DNA from: Branchiostoma floridae
Taxonomy: Eukaryota; Chordata; Leptocardii; Amphioxiformes; Branchiostomatidae
DNA: 64,000 bases
Direction of reading: 5' to 3'
Assembly: GCF_000003815.2 (NCBI RefSeq)
Contig: NW_023365706.1
Location: 278,176 to 342,175 of the forward strand
Below are positions 45,420 to 61,779 of the stretch, in pieces. A model generated the notes under the pieces. It made no database searches, was not told the DNA's origin, and saw only the letters and a list, made by a program, of their open reading frames with translations. The position numbers and the translations under genes are program-made. Position 1 is the first letter of the stretch. Every line of letters begins with the position of its first letter.

Positions 45420-45839
45420 AACAACTTTCCCTTTGTACTAAACCGTTTAAAATGTATTGGTAATTCAAAGAATTTGGACTTTGTAAATCACTAAAAAAAG
45501 AAAATAGACCTAGTGGTACTACATATTCAAGTTTCGTAAAATACCAAGAACACTAAATTATATGATTTCTTTCTCAAAATTTATTATGGGTGTAAATAGC
45601 ACATAAAATCAAACCATTCTAGCATTCAATCCTGAGTACATGAGGCATGTGTTCATTGAAATATCTGCATTTTCTATTTCATTATGTTGTAATGCTTGGA
45701 GTTGTTTCTGAAGGCCAAATGTAGATTACAGAGAAATACATTTATATCCTTATTTCTCAATTTGGGTAACAACATTTATCACTGGTGATTTAGAACATTG
45801 TAAATATATTGGAGTAAATAAGATGTTTTTCTGCTAGAG

Positions 45840-46020
45840 CAAATATAACCTACATACAGCTTTTGAGAGTTTTAAAACTACATGTATGATTCATATCATT
45901 CTATATGATGTGTCTTTTTATTGTTTTGTTGCTTGGTGGGATTTCAGAAGTTTGCAGGATCTTTTAACGCTGTTTTTATCACGTGCTGATCAGTAAATAA
46001 TGTCTAGGTGAAAAACCCGA
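45840..46020 (+). repeat. Duplicated 3' flank, gene B copy
   Basis: Matches 34234-34425 after gene A, from ATATAACCTACATACAGC to GTCTAGGTGAAAAA, with few differences. Confidence 0.82.
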
Positions 46021-46716
46021 TCGCGACTACATGATGGTAAAAACGGCTGTAAGAAAAGCTGTGAGAAAGGCTTTAATAAAATCTGTAAAAGAATATTGTG
46101 TACTGTTGTCCTTTTTTTACTTAAAGATATGCTTTAGATTTGCTTGTAGTCAACATGAAGCTTAGTGTATTCATGAAACCAGACTTTATGGTCAGTTATA
46201 TATTTGTGTGGTCTGTTTATTGAATACAGGAATGAAAAGCTGAAAATAGCCAAACCTGTCAAAGAAAAGCTGATTATGTCCACATATATCCCCAAACTGT
46301 AGCATGTAGATATAACTAGGTTTGATGTGTGTAACAACCACCCCCCCCCCCCCGCCAAATCTCCCTACCCACAGTCACCCCCTCCCCTCATCCTTGTACG
46401 TAGAGAGATTGAGGGCTAAGAGGGGTTAGAGAGAAGTGTGTGTATATCGGTGTGGTCTGTTATTTCGACAAATGAATCAACAGCTGAGAAAAAGTTCTAA
46501 CGTGTCATGGAAGAGCTGATTTTGTCCACAGATATCCCTTTGAAACTGTAGCATGTAGATATGACCGTGTGTTTGGTGCTCACGCACGTGGAGGAAAAAC
46601 AAAGTTTTCGATGAAAATCGGATGTCTCCAAGCAGATGTTAGGGTGAAAGATCGTACAGTTTACTAAGTGACGTCAGGGTTTCTCTCGGTTTGGTTTTAA
46701 TTAGGATCTCCATTAG

Positions 46717-47032
46717 CATGAAAGCTCATCTGTGTTGATAGAATACATATTGAAGTTTTTCAACTGTCATACAACACAAATTACAGTTACTCTGATCACG
46801 TGACTTAGAGACACGTGATTCGAGTAACGAATCATAAATGCCTGGCCGACGATATCGTCCCCCGTCTCTGTTGAGTGTCGGCTGATGTGCTCTAATGTAG
46901 ATGGCCTCCTTTACCCCCTAAGTCACGTGATCAGAGTAACTGGATCATCACTCCTGAAGAAGGTCGACGGAAGTGCGACTGAAAATTCGAGGTGAGAATA
47001 ATTTGTGTTGTATGACAGTTGAAAAACTTCAA
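46717..47032 (+). mobile_element. Foldback insertion with 15-bp TSD and hammerhead-like core
   Basis: TAGGATCTCCATTAG flanks both sides (46702-46716 and 47033-47047). The arms ATTGAAGTTTTTCAACTGTC and its inverse end the element, and an inner pair (TTACTCTGATCACGTGACTT) folds as well. CCTGAAGAAGGTCGACGG at 46953, followed by GTGCGACTGAAAATTCG, resembles the hammerhead-like core at 30171. Confidence 0.6.
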
Positions 47033-47049
47033 TAGGATCTCCATTAGTC

Positions 47050-49950
47050 ACTGATACGGCACTATTCTTCCTGGAGTCTTCTCTTGCAGTCCCTTACCCC
47101 ATTTCAGTGGGTGAACCATAGAGTAAAAGGCTCACGTTCTAAAAAAAGCGAATGATGTTCACATACATCCTGAAATTACTCATTATGAACAAAGCTTGAT
47201 GTTTACATGAATATAGGTGGCGCTTCGACGGATGTGACATGAGCTCTACCCCCGCACTTAAACATCGACTCATTCTCTGCCAACGCGTGTTTTTAAAACT
47301 CTTACAGGTTATAATAAATGTGTGTGAAGACGCATAGACCTGTTTAACGGAATGTTCATTGGCTTTAAGTGTAATGTATTGAATGTTTTCGCATTTTAAA
47401 AGTCGGGAGCATATACCCCATGAGAGCCTAATCTGCAGTACCGCTCCCGGCCGTATCATGAAAAGTGACGAAGGAGACCGTCAAATTGCGAAATTTCCGT
47501 CTTTTCGTGAATGGGGAAACGGCGAAAGACTCGCAAAGGGGTTTGCCTTTTGGGGGTTTATTTGACCTTTCTAGGGTTATTTGACCTTGAACTTAAAACT
47601 TCGACGTTGTAAAAGCCAGAATCATAATATCTTATACATTTGCAATTTATTTCATGGGTATTTCCTTTGTACTTTACCAAAAGTAGTGGTCGAGTCGACA
47701 TTCCTGCGAATATTGATTACTGAAAGGCAGTCACGTACAAATGTCAATCGCAGTTTATCAAATAATAAGAAGTCAAACTGAGACTGTTAGTATCTGTTTT
47801 TTTATCAATAGAGAAACTTTCCAATCGCAAACTAGAAGGTATCTAATTGAGGTTATTTAACTGTGTCGTGGTGAATGCTAGGTTGGTCATTATCATAATT
47901 TATCTTTATGGTATGCTATCAACGTTACCGAATACGTGTAACTGCTTTGTCGGGCAACTGTAATTCAAATATTGTATTTTTTACATCATGATCAGACTAA
48001 TGACGTAGCTTTTGGTGCTAGCATATTGATATGTCATTTATCTTTACTAAACAAGGCCCGAAAGCGAACCACGAACAAAATTGTTGACAGGATTTTTCCT
48101 CTCAACAGTGGAATGATTGACACTGTTGACAGGACCATAAATATTCCATGTTCTATCTTTCTATAGGATCTTTCATAAATTATTGATTTTGATGTCCTGT
48201 ATGTAGATATGTTACGGAGTATAACAAGAATTTGAAATACATTTTGTATCTGTTTCCACTCAACATGTATATGGTTATATGTCCATTCCATAGGCTCTAC
48301 TATGAACACATGTAACGTTAATACTAAGAAAAGTAGTTAAGTGCATTGTCCAAAGTATTTCCAGCAGCGTGACATGAACATAAATCAATAGCAGCCTTTT
48401 TAGCTGGGAGAGAATGAGGTCTTTAGCGTGAGAAGTTAACACTAGTTCACCTATATCCAAGGGGTAACCTATATCCGTTGTGTAAAAAAAACGGGATATC
48501 TACGGGTTTATGAAGCCGACAAACAGTGGTTTTCAACTGTAACATTTTCAAATTATTGCAGTTGAAACTAACGTCCGTCGACTCAATACCCCTTAATACC
48601 CTGTTTTTGAAAACAACGAATATAGGTTACCCCGCGGATAAAGGTAAACCAACGTTCTAGGTAACCCTTTAATCAGCCAGGCTACTTGTATGACTGTCTG
48701 TCTTCTATAGCAGCAGGCTGGGAGGTGGATTGTGATGTAAATTAGACCAAAAAGTCAGCTGGTGTGTAGTAATTTGTAAAGAATGGGCAGATTTGGAACT
48801 GTTGTCGACATGTATGTGTGGTGTAGGGGAGATTTATACAGACTTTGTATCAGGGTTGTGGTCAGTTTTACTTCATTTACTTCAGTGTAGGAATTATTTT
48901 TGACTTGTCAGTGTGTGTTTTAGACTATATGACTTCCACATGGCTTATCTATCAATTTGTCAACATATGAACCGAGTTATGAAGATTGCACGGCCTGACC
49001 TGAAATACGGCCTCATACTGTGAACATGATAAACACATTGCTTGGAACAACTACCTGTATTGAAGTAGATAAACAATGATATCATGTTCATACTGACTCC
49101 ACACTTACATGTACCTGTGGCAGGTAGTCACACCTGTGAACTTTAATCTCAGGTGAGGGATTTAGCCATTTGTCGAATATTTTGGCAATCCTGAATTGGA
49201 TGGTTTCGTGTTCAAATCCCGACCTATTCCAGGCAGAATTACAGTAGAGTTGTTACAACAAATAACAATTACGTATTTGTCAGTTGGATAGAGACATAGT
49301 TTGCTATCTTGTAGAAATGTTACCGTAACTGTGTAACACAGTAGAAAAGTTTGCATTGTTGACAGGATCGTCCTGTCACCAGTGCAAAGTTTTCTACTGT
49401 TGACAGGACGATCCAGGCTTCTGTGAAAGCACCAGCACCAAAATCGATTTATGATGTAGCTATCAGCAATGATTGGTCTGACATGGTAGTGACTTATTCA
49501 TATTTTTCCTGCAACATCAGCATTTCAGCAACTGAACTTCTTTAATCAGCTATTTCTATGGCACCAGTACGTCATACTGTACAACATTCAGAAGTACAAT
49601 GTATTTCCTGATAAAGCAACAACTTGTCACATCAGCTGAATAGATTATGATAATAACCTCCCTAGCATTCAGCGCTGTGCCCTCAAGTAACCTCAACAGT
49701 GTTGAGTGTCACTTTGAAAGAAAATTGGATCTATTCATCGCTGAACAAACACAAATATAGTTGTCTTTTTGACGTCTTCTAATTTCATAACTTACATTCA
49801 AACTTGGATATGATTGTCTTTCAGAGAGCGACAATTTGCGGACTCGGTCGCTTCATTCGGTGGTTATTGTTTTTATAGGAATAGACCATGAATTATGGCA
49901 CCGTATGCACATCGGGGCGGGTCATTAACCCTATATTATATGGTTGTTAG
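47050..49950. other. Spacer between genes B and C
   Basis: No gene is supported; short frames only. It contains the inverted repeat at 48466-48632 and palindromic AAAGTTTTCTACTGTTGACA-type sequences near 49350-49412. Confidence 0.45.
48466..48632. repeat. Short inverted repeat (GGTAACCTATATCCGTTG)
   Basis: GGTAACCTATATCCGTTGTG and CAACGAATATAGGTTACC face each other across about 130 bp: a small decayed foldback element. Confidence 0.55.
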
Positions 49951-49954
49951 CGTT

Positions 49955-50100
49955 GCTTCGGGACACTGTAACTATAGATAAACTAGTTTGCAAAGAGAAG
50001 CACTTGTTACAGTACCTTGGCTAGTCGTACAGTGTCGCTTTTGAACCGTGCTGAGTCTGCTGACAGCAAGTGCTGACACAATATTGCTTTTTACAGGAGG
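49955..50100 (+). repeat. Upstream block shared by genes C and D, copy 1
   Basis: GGGACACTGTAACTATAGAT through TTGCTTTTTACAGG parallels 57240-57385 in order (AGTACCTT, TCTTTTGAxxCGTGCTGA, GCACAA/GACACA), about 1 kb upstream of gene C. Confidence 0.65.
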
Positions 50101-50683
50101 GTCAGAATACACGTCAAGCAACGTTGTCCGGTTAGTAAGCTGTAAATATTCTGTGCACAGGACCAGCTTGTAAGACCCCCCTTAACGAAATAACAGACCA
50201 AACTGCACCGTGTAGGGAGCGATATCTTCTCGGTGGGCAATGGTAGGGTCTCCGGCAAAAATTCCCGTTGCGCGACTCGGCGGCACAAAGTATTTGCTTC
50301 GGCTGATACAAAAGTATCAATATGGTCATTTTCATGCAAACCAAGTCTGAACACTTTCAGATTGAAATCAACAGAGTCACGGATTCTTACACGAGACTAC
50401 GTAGGGAGTTTGAAGAATCACCGGCACGTGGCAGAATTGTTTTGGGGCTGATGTGTACCTTCCCCCGCCGGTCAATTACAGACGACCCGGTCGGGTCCCC
50501 GTTGTGTAATGACAGAGACGGTTCTGGTTGACTAGCTTCGTTTGTAACATAAAGAAACTTGAAGTAATTGAAACATGTATAGATATATTATTGGTTGTGA
50601 GCCGTAGGTTATGTAGATACAATACTAAGTACTTTACCCCCCCCCCTCAAACCCATATAAGGCTTTAGCCCATCATAAGACAT

Positions 50684-50755
50684 ACCTGTGCTGGAGCTGA
50701 GCCAAACGTCCGGCAGGTCGGTCAGGATCAGGTGTGACGTAGTAACTTGGCTCAG
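50684..50755 (+). promoter_or_regulatory. Conserved upstream block, gene C
   Basis: ACCTGTGCTGGAGCTGAGCC, CAGGTCGGTCA and GTGTGACGTAGTAACTTGGC lie 230-300 bp before the gene C ATG. The block recurs at 58100-58171 upstream of gene D with about 80 percent apparent identity. TGACGTA is CRE-like. A regulatory role is inferred from conservation between otherwise diverged flanks. Confidence 0.5.
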
Positions 50756-50983
50756 ATACTTACCAAGATTTTTATTGTACACGTGTGGTAAAACTTAGCA
50801 ATCTTCCCTCTTAAGGCATCAAGGCAAGAGTCAGAAAAAAATGTTTATGATGATAAAAATGTATACCACCAAAGTTGACCTTGTTTGAATGTGTGGATAA
50901 CTTTTCACCCCCAGCCTTCCCCGCCCTTGCCCAGTCGAAACTTGAAAATCAAGTTATGACGCAGGTGTTTTGATAATAACAAG

Positions 50984-56041
<5,058 letters not shown>

Positions 56042-56999
56042 ACAACATGCCATTGGATAACTTATATTAAAGACATAGATTCATTAGAATTTTCATTTTC
56101 ATTACAGAAATCTGGAGACAACATTTACTAAGAACGCAAAACTTAAGGAAATGCATTTTTAAATTCTTAAAATGATGCAATTATTATCAACTTATTTCAT
56201 AACTTTATAGATTATTAGCATTTACTGTGATGTTTTTTTTTTAATGTATTGTGCTATGATAGTTTTTATCACAATCACAACCGGGGCTTCTAAATGGTTT
56301 TCAAAATGCTGTAAGGAGTTTTTGTCCTGTTATCATGTAGTGATTAGAATCTTCCATTATTGTAAGAAAAGCTGGAATACATGTACATGTACAATACCGG
56401 AATATACGACAAAGGGTGATGTAATTATGCATTGTTTTTTTACAACTAAGTGAATCGTAAATGGTTTGGTGTTTTAGAATTTTATACAACTCCTCAAATT
56501 ATACAATAGGAAGAAATACAACTAACTGGCTACCATTGTTACACTATTTTTGGAGGATAATAAACGTACAAAAATCCTTTGCGTTTTGATCGTACAGTAT
56601 ACCAAGTAATTTTGATCAGGGTGATCAGGGTTCCATGAACTTTGACCCTATTACCTTTTTAGTCCTGATTACCCCACCAAGCACAGTACGACCGACTGCC
56701 GATCTATAACACAATGTATGTCATACCTGTGACGCGAAAACATTCGATACGGGTGTTCCGGACCGGGTGATAACTTCCTTATCAGACCGATTCTAAGTTG
56801 TATCACACAGGCTCTATTCGAATAAATCGAACTGTTTCGAGCGGGCCGAGTGCGGTCCCATCGAAAGTTCGAATACCTGATTCGGACGTTGGAACATTAC
56901 TGTTGCAACACGTTTTGTTCGAGGACACCAAATTTGTTCAACTTCTGGCGCATTTCGCATCAAAATATGTGTTTTCTCAGGTGGGTATGGCATGAATAA

Positions 57000-57132
57000 A
57001 ATACAACACGGTGTATTCCGCATCACCCTCGGTCCCAGCCCTCCCGCGGGTCGGATCACCCTCCGGCTTCCGTGCGATCCGACCAGCGGTCGGGCTGGAA
57101 CCTCGGGTGATGCGGAATACATCGTGTTGTAT
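57000..57132. mobile_element. Compact hairpin element (about 133 bp)
   Basis: ATACAACACGGTGTATTCCG and its inverse CGGAATACATCGTGTTGTAT bracket GC-rich inner arms (GGGTCGGATC / GATCCGACC). Nearly the whole sequence folds into one hairpin. It contains no gene. Confidence 0.8.
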
Positions 57133-57239
57133 TCTATATGGACTTTGCTGTATTAGATGATAACTCCATTCTTTATTTGTACCTAAAACTAATGAAAGTG
57201 CGCTTCCTGTAGTGTCTTTGTGGTTGTATGTTTTCAAGT

Positions 57240-57385
57240 GTGACTTCAGGACACTCTAACTGTGTAGATAAACGAGTTTGCGAATGACGCTGGTTGCAGT
57301 ACCTTAAGCCGAAGTAAGGTGTCTCTTTTGAGTCGTGCTGACCGCATGGCACAAATCACATCGCTTTTTGCCGGTGCGTAGCTTT
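57240..57385 (+). repeat. Upstream block shared by genes C and D, copy 2
   Basis: Counterpart of 49955-50100: AGGACACTCTAACTGTGTAG, TGCAGTACCTTA, TCTTTTGAGTCGTGCTGA, then ATCGCTTTTTGCCGG. Confidence 0.65.
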
Positions 57386-57521
57386 GAGACAGGAGAGGCG
57401 GGTCTTTCAACCATTCGTTTGGTTTGCTGGATGCATGCATTTTGCATGGATGCATGCATGGATCCATCAATTTAACCAAATCCTTCTAATAGCTTATCTG
57501 TACGCATTATTACGCAATTGA

Positions 57522-57611
57522 GCCAGCGTGGCTGAACGGTCTAAGGCGCTGGGTGCAGATGGCGATTTGCTTTTGCAGCCGTGGATCGTGGGTTCGAACC
57601 CCACTTGTAAC
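57522..57611 (+). tRNA. tRNA-Leu-like sequence, probably a pseudogene
   Basis: An A box (TGGCTGAACGGTCTAAGGCG) and a perfect B box/T arm (GTGGG TTCGAAC CCCAC at 57588-57604) are present, with a T-run terminator at 57614. The D arm matches tRNA-Leu, but the 5' GCCAGCG does not pair with the 3' TTGTAAC, and the anticodon stem does not close. It is a pseudogene or the head of a tRNA-derived SINE. Confidence 0.5.
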
Positions 57612-58099
57612 AACTTTTTTTTCTTTGATAGACAGATCTCATGTAATGTTTTTTTTAATGGAAGACAGATCAATTCAATAATTCGATGCTTAAAAACTAT
57701 TTTTTCATGTGATTTTGTTTAACATCCAGGCTTTTTCCAAAATACTCACCGGCCAGCTTTTTTCAGAAGCTTTCTTGTTTACTAAACTCAGCACAAAAAG
57801 TTTGGAATATCAACTTTGGCTGATCATATTTCCGTTGTTTCTGCATCAATTTCAATGTGTTATATATCAATAGAAAGCGTGTGTGATTTCCTTTTATGTG
57901 GTATCAAACCCTTTGTGATTATAAATTCATGGAACGAGCACCAGGGCTGCTTACGTCAGTGGGTGTTAATTTTTCAGATATCTAACTAACATCCTACCTG
58001 TGGAGCCTTGACTCCCTAATATGGCAACCACAACGGATAACCCCCTGCCTTATACCTGGTCGTTCCAGGTGTGCCCACGTCATTCACATCTTAAGTTCT

Positions 58100-58171
58100 A
58101 CCTGTGCTGGAAGTGAGCCGAACGTCCGTCAGGTCGTTCATTAGCAGGGGTGACGTAATTCCTTAACTCAG
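58100..58171 (+). promoter_or_regulatory. Conserved upstream block, gene D
   Basis: ACCTGTGCTGGAAGTGAGCC, AACGTCCGTCAGGTCG and GGGTGACGTAATT match 50684-50755 upstream of gene C. Here it lies about 950 bp before the ATG because a minisatellite and other sequence intervene. A partial second version (CTGACGGACGTT ... TTGACGTAGTTCCCTAAC) is nearer, at 58970-59012. Confidence 0.5.
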
Positions 58172-58348
58172 CTTCCTACAAGTCATGTTCTTAACGTTAG
58201 ACGTTTTCCGTCACAAGTTTCCTTTGTTGACAGGTTAATAAACCACAGCGGGATTATTCAAAAGTTAAAGAACCTAAAAGTCATCAAAACAGACATAAGA
58301 AGTGTTTCTTTCTGAGTAATGAACAAGTCTGTCATTGCTTCGGTTCCT

Positions 58349-58578
58349 CATCTGTATCTGTATCTACATTTATGTAGCCGGTATAACCGCCGTTCGGCGT
58401 AACACACCAGCTTCTGTATCTGTATCTATATAGCCGGTATAACCTCCGTTCCGCGTAACACACCAGCTTCTGTATCTGTATCTATATAGCCGGTATAACC
58501 GCCGTTCCGCGTAACACACCAGATTCTGTATCTGTATCTATATAGCCGGTATAACCGCCGTTCCGCGTAACACACCAG
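58349..58578 (+). repeat. 56-bp minisatellite, four units
   Basis: Units contain CTGTATCTATATAGCCGGTA then GCGTAACACACCAGC. The first is the most diverged. A single related unit is at about 55470-55535 in gene C. Confidence 0.88.
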
Positions 58579-59120
58579 CCTCATGTGATAACTGCTTTCA
58601 GATATTTACTGTACACGATCCTGTCTGCGGAATCTCGACTCTACCTTTTGATGCTCAAATGGGAGAATCAACGCCCTTCTTGCTCATGTTTCCTTTTTTA
58701 AATGATAATTAAAAACCACAGATGATTCGAAAGTTAAAGAAACTAAAAGTCATCAAATCAGGCATGTTTTTTTCTCGATAATGAACAAGTTAACTACCAG
58801 TGCTTGAGTGTTCGTCAACTTCTTACAGATATTTACTTTACACGATCACAACTGCGGAATCTTGACTCTGCCATTTGATGTCTAAATGGGAGAATCAACC
58901 CCCTGGTTTACACCTGCCCGTTCCAAAGTTCTGCCTCTTACAGTCAAAACACCTTAAGACACACCTGACCTGACGGACGTTCTCAGCCAGGTGTTGACGT
59001 AGTTCCCTAACGTCAAACATGTACCTGTGTTGCTGGGCAAACAACACCGATCAGGTGTCAGGGTGTGACGCAGTAGCAATATTTTACTTCCTCCAGGTGT
59101 TTTAGTTCATTTCCTCCAAG

Positions 59121-59720
59121 ATGGCGAGTGCCGTACTGCTCGCCGTGTTGGTCCTGTGCGTGAGTTTCCCTGCCCGAGCCCAGGATGTTAGACCCCACCA
59201 GGAGTATGTTGACAAGGGCTACTGTACCTACACATATGTGGTTCCGCCTGGGTCCCGTACTGGGAGCTTTTCTCCGCCACGTCTAGAGGAACAGCTCGCC
59301 GAGACCAAGGAGGAAACGGGCCGCTTGAAAAATGAGGTGGATCTCTTGGTGCAAACCTTGCTGGGTCTGCAGTCAGTTCTCACGTCCAGGTTGGACAATT
59401 TGAGCGCTGAACTGTCAGAGGAGAAAGTCAGGAGTGCACAACTGGAACAGAATCTGACACGGGAGCTACAGGAACAAGAAACCCGACTCCAAACCCAGGT
59501 ACAGAACCTGACCCAGGAGCTACAAGAACAAGAAACCCGTCTCCAAACCCAAGTACAGAACCTGACACAGGCGCTACAAGAACAAGAAACCCGTCTCCAA
59601 ACCCAGGTACAGAACCTGGCACAGGAGCTACAAGAACAAGAAACCCGTCTCCAAACCCAGGTTCAGAATCTGACCACAACCTTTTACGAGCATGACGTGA
59701 TCATCAAACAACAGCTGCAG
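59121..59720 (+). CDS. FBG gene D, first exon (partial gene)
   Basis: The 200-codon exon starts at AAGATGGCG and ends at CTGCAG|GTGAGT, phase 0 as in gene C. It has a signal peptide (ASAVLLAVLVLCVSFPARA), EYVDKGYCTYTYVVPPGSR, a coiled coil and four 18-residue repeats. The second cysteine of gene C (EGCTPP) is absent (GSFSPP). No linker or FBG exon is seen up to 61.1 kb and a LINE occupies 61.8-64 kb, so the rest must lie beyond the window if the gene is intact. Confidence 0.85.
59451..59666 (+). repeat. 54-bp coding repeat, four units (NLTQELQEQETRLQTQVQ)
   Basis: Four exact 54-bp periods encode 18-residue units of a coiled coil, each starting NLT (an N-glycosylation sequon), except the fourth (NLA). 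Genes A and C have one unit or less. A fifth partial start (NLTTTF) leads into the exon end. Confidence 0.92.
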
Positions 59721-61130
59721 GTGAGTGACAAAATTCTATCTTTATTCCTGTTCATACTGCACAAAAGTAAACCCTTAAGCATGGCTTGAATTAAGCCTCC
59801 ATAAGAGCAGTCATATTTTTTCGTGCCCAGAAGGTGGGACTGGTGAACTCAGCCGAGTGTCGGTCACTCGCGGTCAAAACCAGAACGATTCATAAGCATT
59901 GTGTTGTCCTGAATAGAGGCTTCACCACAGTTGAATAGAGGGCCCTGCCGGACTGTTTTTGGCTCTCTCGTGTTGCCCCGAGTATGCGGCTTCTTGAGTA
60001 TGTACGCCTAGGTCCTGGGCTCATTTTGACTTAGTTTTAGTTGTTTTCTTATTTTGTGTGTGGCTTTGGAGCCAGGCCGGGACTTCATCCGACACGGGAT
60101 CCCTTACAAATGTACCATAAACAAGCCCTGCGTCTTTCAGGTTCACTCGAGCGTCCGGAGGTCAATATGCACATGTCTTGCGCGCTTGTGTAGTGCCAGC
60201 ACGAGTCACACTCCGTTAAGTTCACCCTCGGTCATTTTTTATCAGACCGGCCTATAGTGTACCCCTGTTACTGTGATTAGCTGCACTATATGAAGTTGCA
60301 CTGTCTTTCGATTTAACCCTATCCAGACTGGGCTTGTTTTGGATTAGCTTGTCAATGAAGGGTGGGGGGGGGGGGGCTAGCTCTGATTCCCATTCAGTAG
60401 ATTTCTAGCGAGGGCAACGCCCATGAAGTCCGCTCTTTCAAATGCAGAGTAACTAATTAACACTAAACTGGTGGCACGCGAGGGGCAGGGGGGAATATTT
60501 CACACCTATTGTCCGTCGATTACTGGCTGTTAAATACCGTCAATACATTACAAAGGAAATATTTGTAGGGCTGCCTTTAGTTTACAGCATGTATCACCCT
60601 TTCAATGCTGGTGATATAGAATAGAAGGAAGGACTGAAAAAAAACCCAATACGACTTGAGTACATAACGTTATATTTCACAATTTACTACAGCCGTTGCG
60701 CACGGGTCATCAGAGAGGACGTCTTTTTACCTACTACGGTTACAAGATTCAAGTTGTGACTTGTAGAAGTACAGTAGAACTACGTGATGTTTTTATTTTA
60801 TGTTTTACAAAATGACAACGATGGATAAAGTCACATTATCCCAAAACTTTACAAACATTATTCATTGCAAAATGCATGCATGCAATATGATGAGCGTGAT
60901 TGCCTAATCAGTACATCTATTGGTTCAACATAGATAAGTAGACAATCTCTAAGGAAATATGAATACACTTTGATCATAACAGTACAAATGCTAATACTAA
61001 TTCATCGGCGACCTCTTTATAATGAAGCCACACAGCCGGCTCATCACAATAGTACCTGTGACTTCTGGCGGAATAGTAGGTTCTACTGTACTTTTAATTC
61101 TACTCAATTCAACAAAGGCACATTAATCAT
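59721..61130. other. Gene D intron 1, left part
   Basis: No exon is recognised. A G-run lies at about 60363-60376, and GTTAAGTTCACCCTCGGTCA (60217) is shared with gene C intron 1 (51799), showing common origin. Confidence 0.5.
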
Positions 61131-61667
61131 TTATTTGTGTCCATTCTTGGGGCTAACCCAAGTCACTTCCTCGTCACAATTTTTACACGTCGTGGAGGCT
61201 TCTATAGCTTTTCCAGTGACGCAAATATAGTTTGACGTTCCACAATTGTCGCACCGGGCGCGTTTGAACTTACTGTGGTGTTCTCCTGGCAAGACAATGC
61301 GTTTGTGAGTTTGTTTTATTTTTTTTTTCGGTGTTTTGTTTGTTGGCCTGGTTGCTTGGTGGTGTTTCTGTTGGCTGCTGTGGTGTTGTCGGTGTTCTGT
61401 GTGCTACTGGAGGGACGGCGCGCCGCGGTGTTGGCCTGCTGTATTGTGCGGACAAGCCTGGCCTGTGCGACTCTCTCGTCGCGGGTGTGTGGCGTCACAA
61501 TGCGTCACAAAATCCTCAGCCAGGACAGGTTTAGATTTGATTTCCCTCCATTTCTGTTCGCGGCCCGTCCTGGAAAGCTTGCTCTTGTTGGGAAATGTTG
61601 GGTCAACTCGACAAATCTCACTTTCGTCGGGATACGTTCCTTCACGTAGCGACCGCTCCATTAGCAA
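61131..61667 (-). pseudogene. 179-codon ORF with one stop, C-terminal zinc ribbon
   Basis: On the minus strand one frame runs 61667-61131 (537 bp) broken only by a TAG at 61406-61404. It begins MERSLREGTYPDESEICR (ATG at 61661), continues REQKWREIKSKPVL, then a Q/H/K-rich linker, then CDNC and CKNC 18 residues apart, and ends SPKNGHK with TAA. The CxxC-x18-CxxC pattern is a zinc-ribbon-like motif. I do not know the family; a transposon ORF or a host retrocopy is possible. A T-run (A-run on plus, 61671-61689) precedes it. Confidence 0.5.
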
Positions 61668-61779
61668 CTCAAAAAAAAAAAAAAAAAAACTACCAGTAGT
61701 ATGTGATTGTAGTTTTTAAGCATATCATCTTGTCAGACACCTTTCTGCTCAATATTATCCACCCAACTCTTAGATCAAG

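Noticed and set aside
61275-61719. Plus-strand frames of 124 and 127 codons before the LINE (possible ORF1)
   Set aside because: Cys/Trp/Val-rich nonsense; the opposite strand holds the coherent zinc-ribbon frame.
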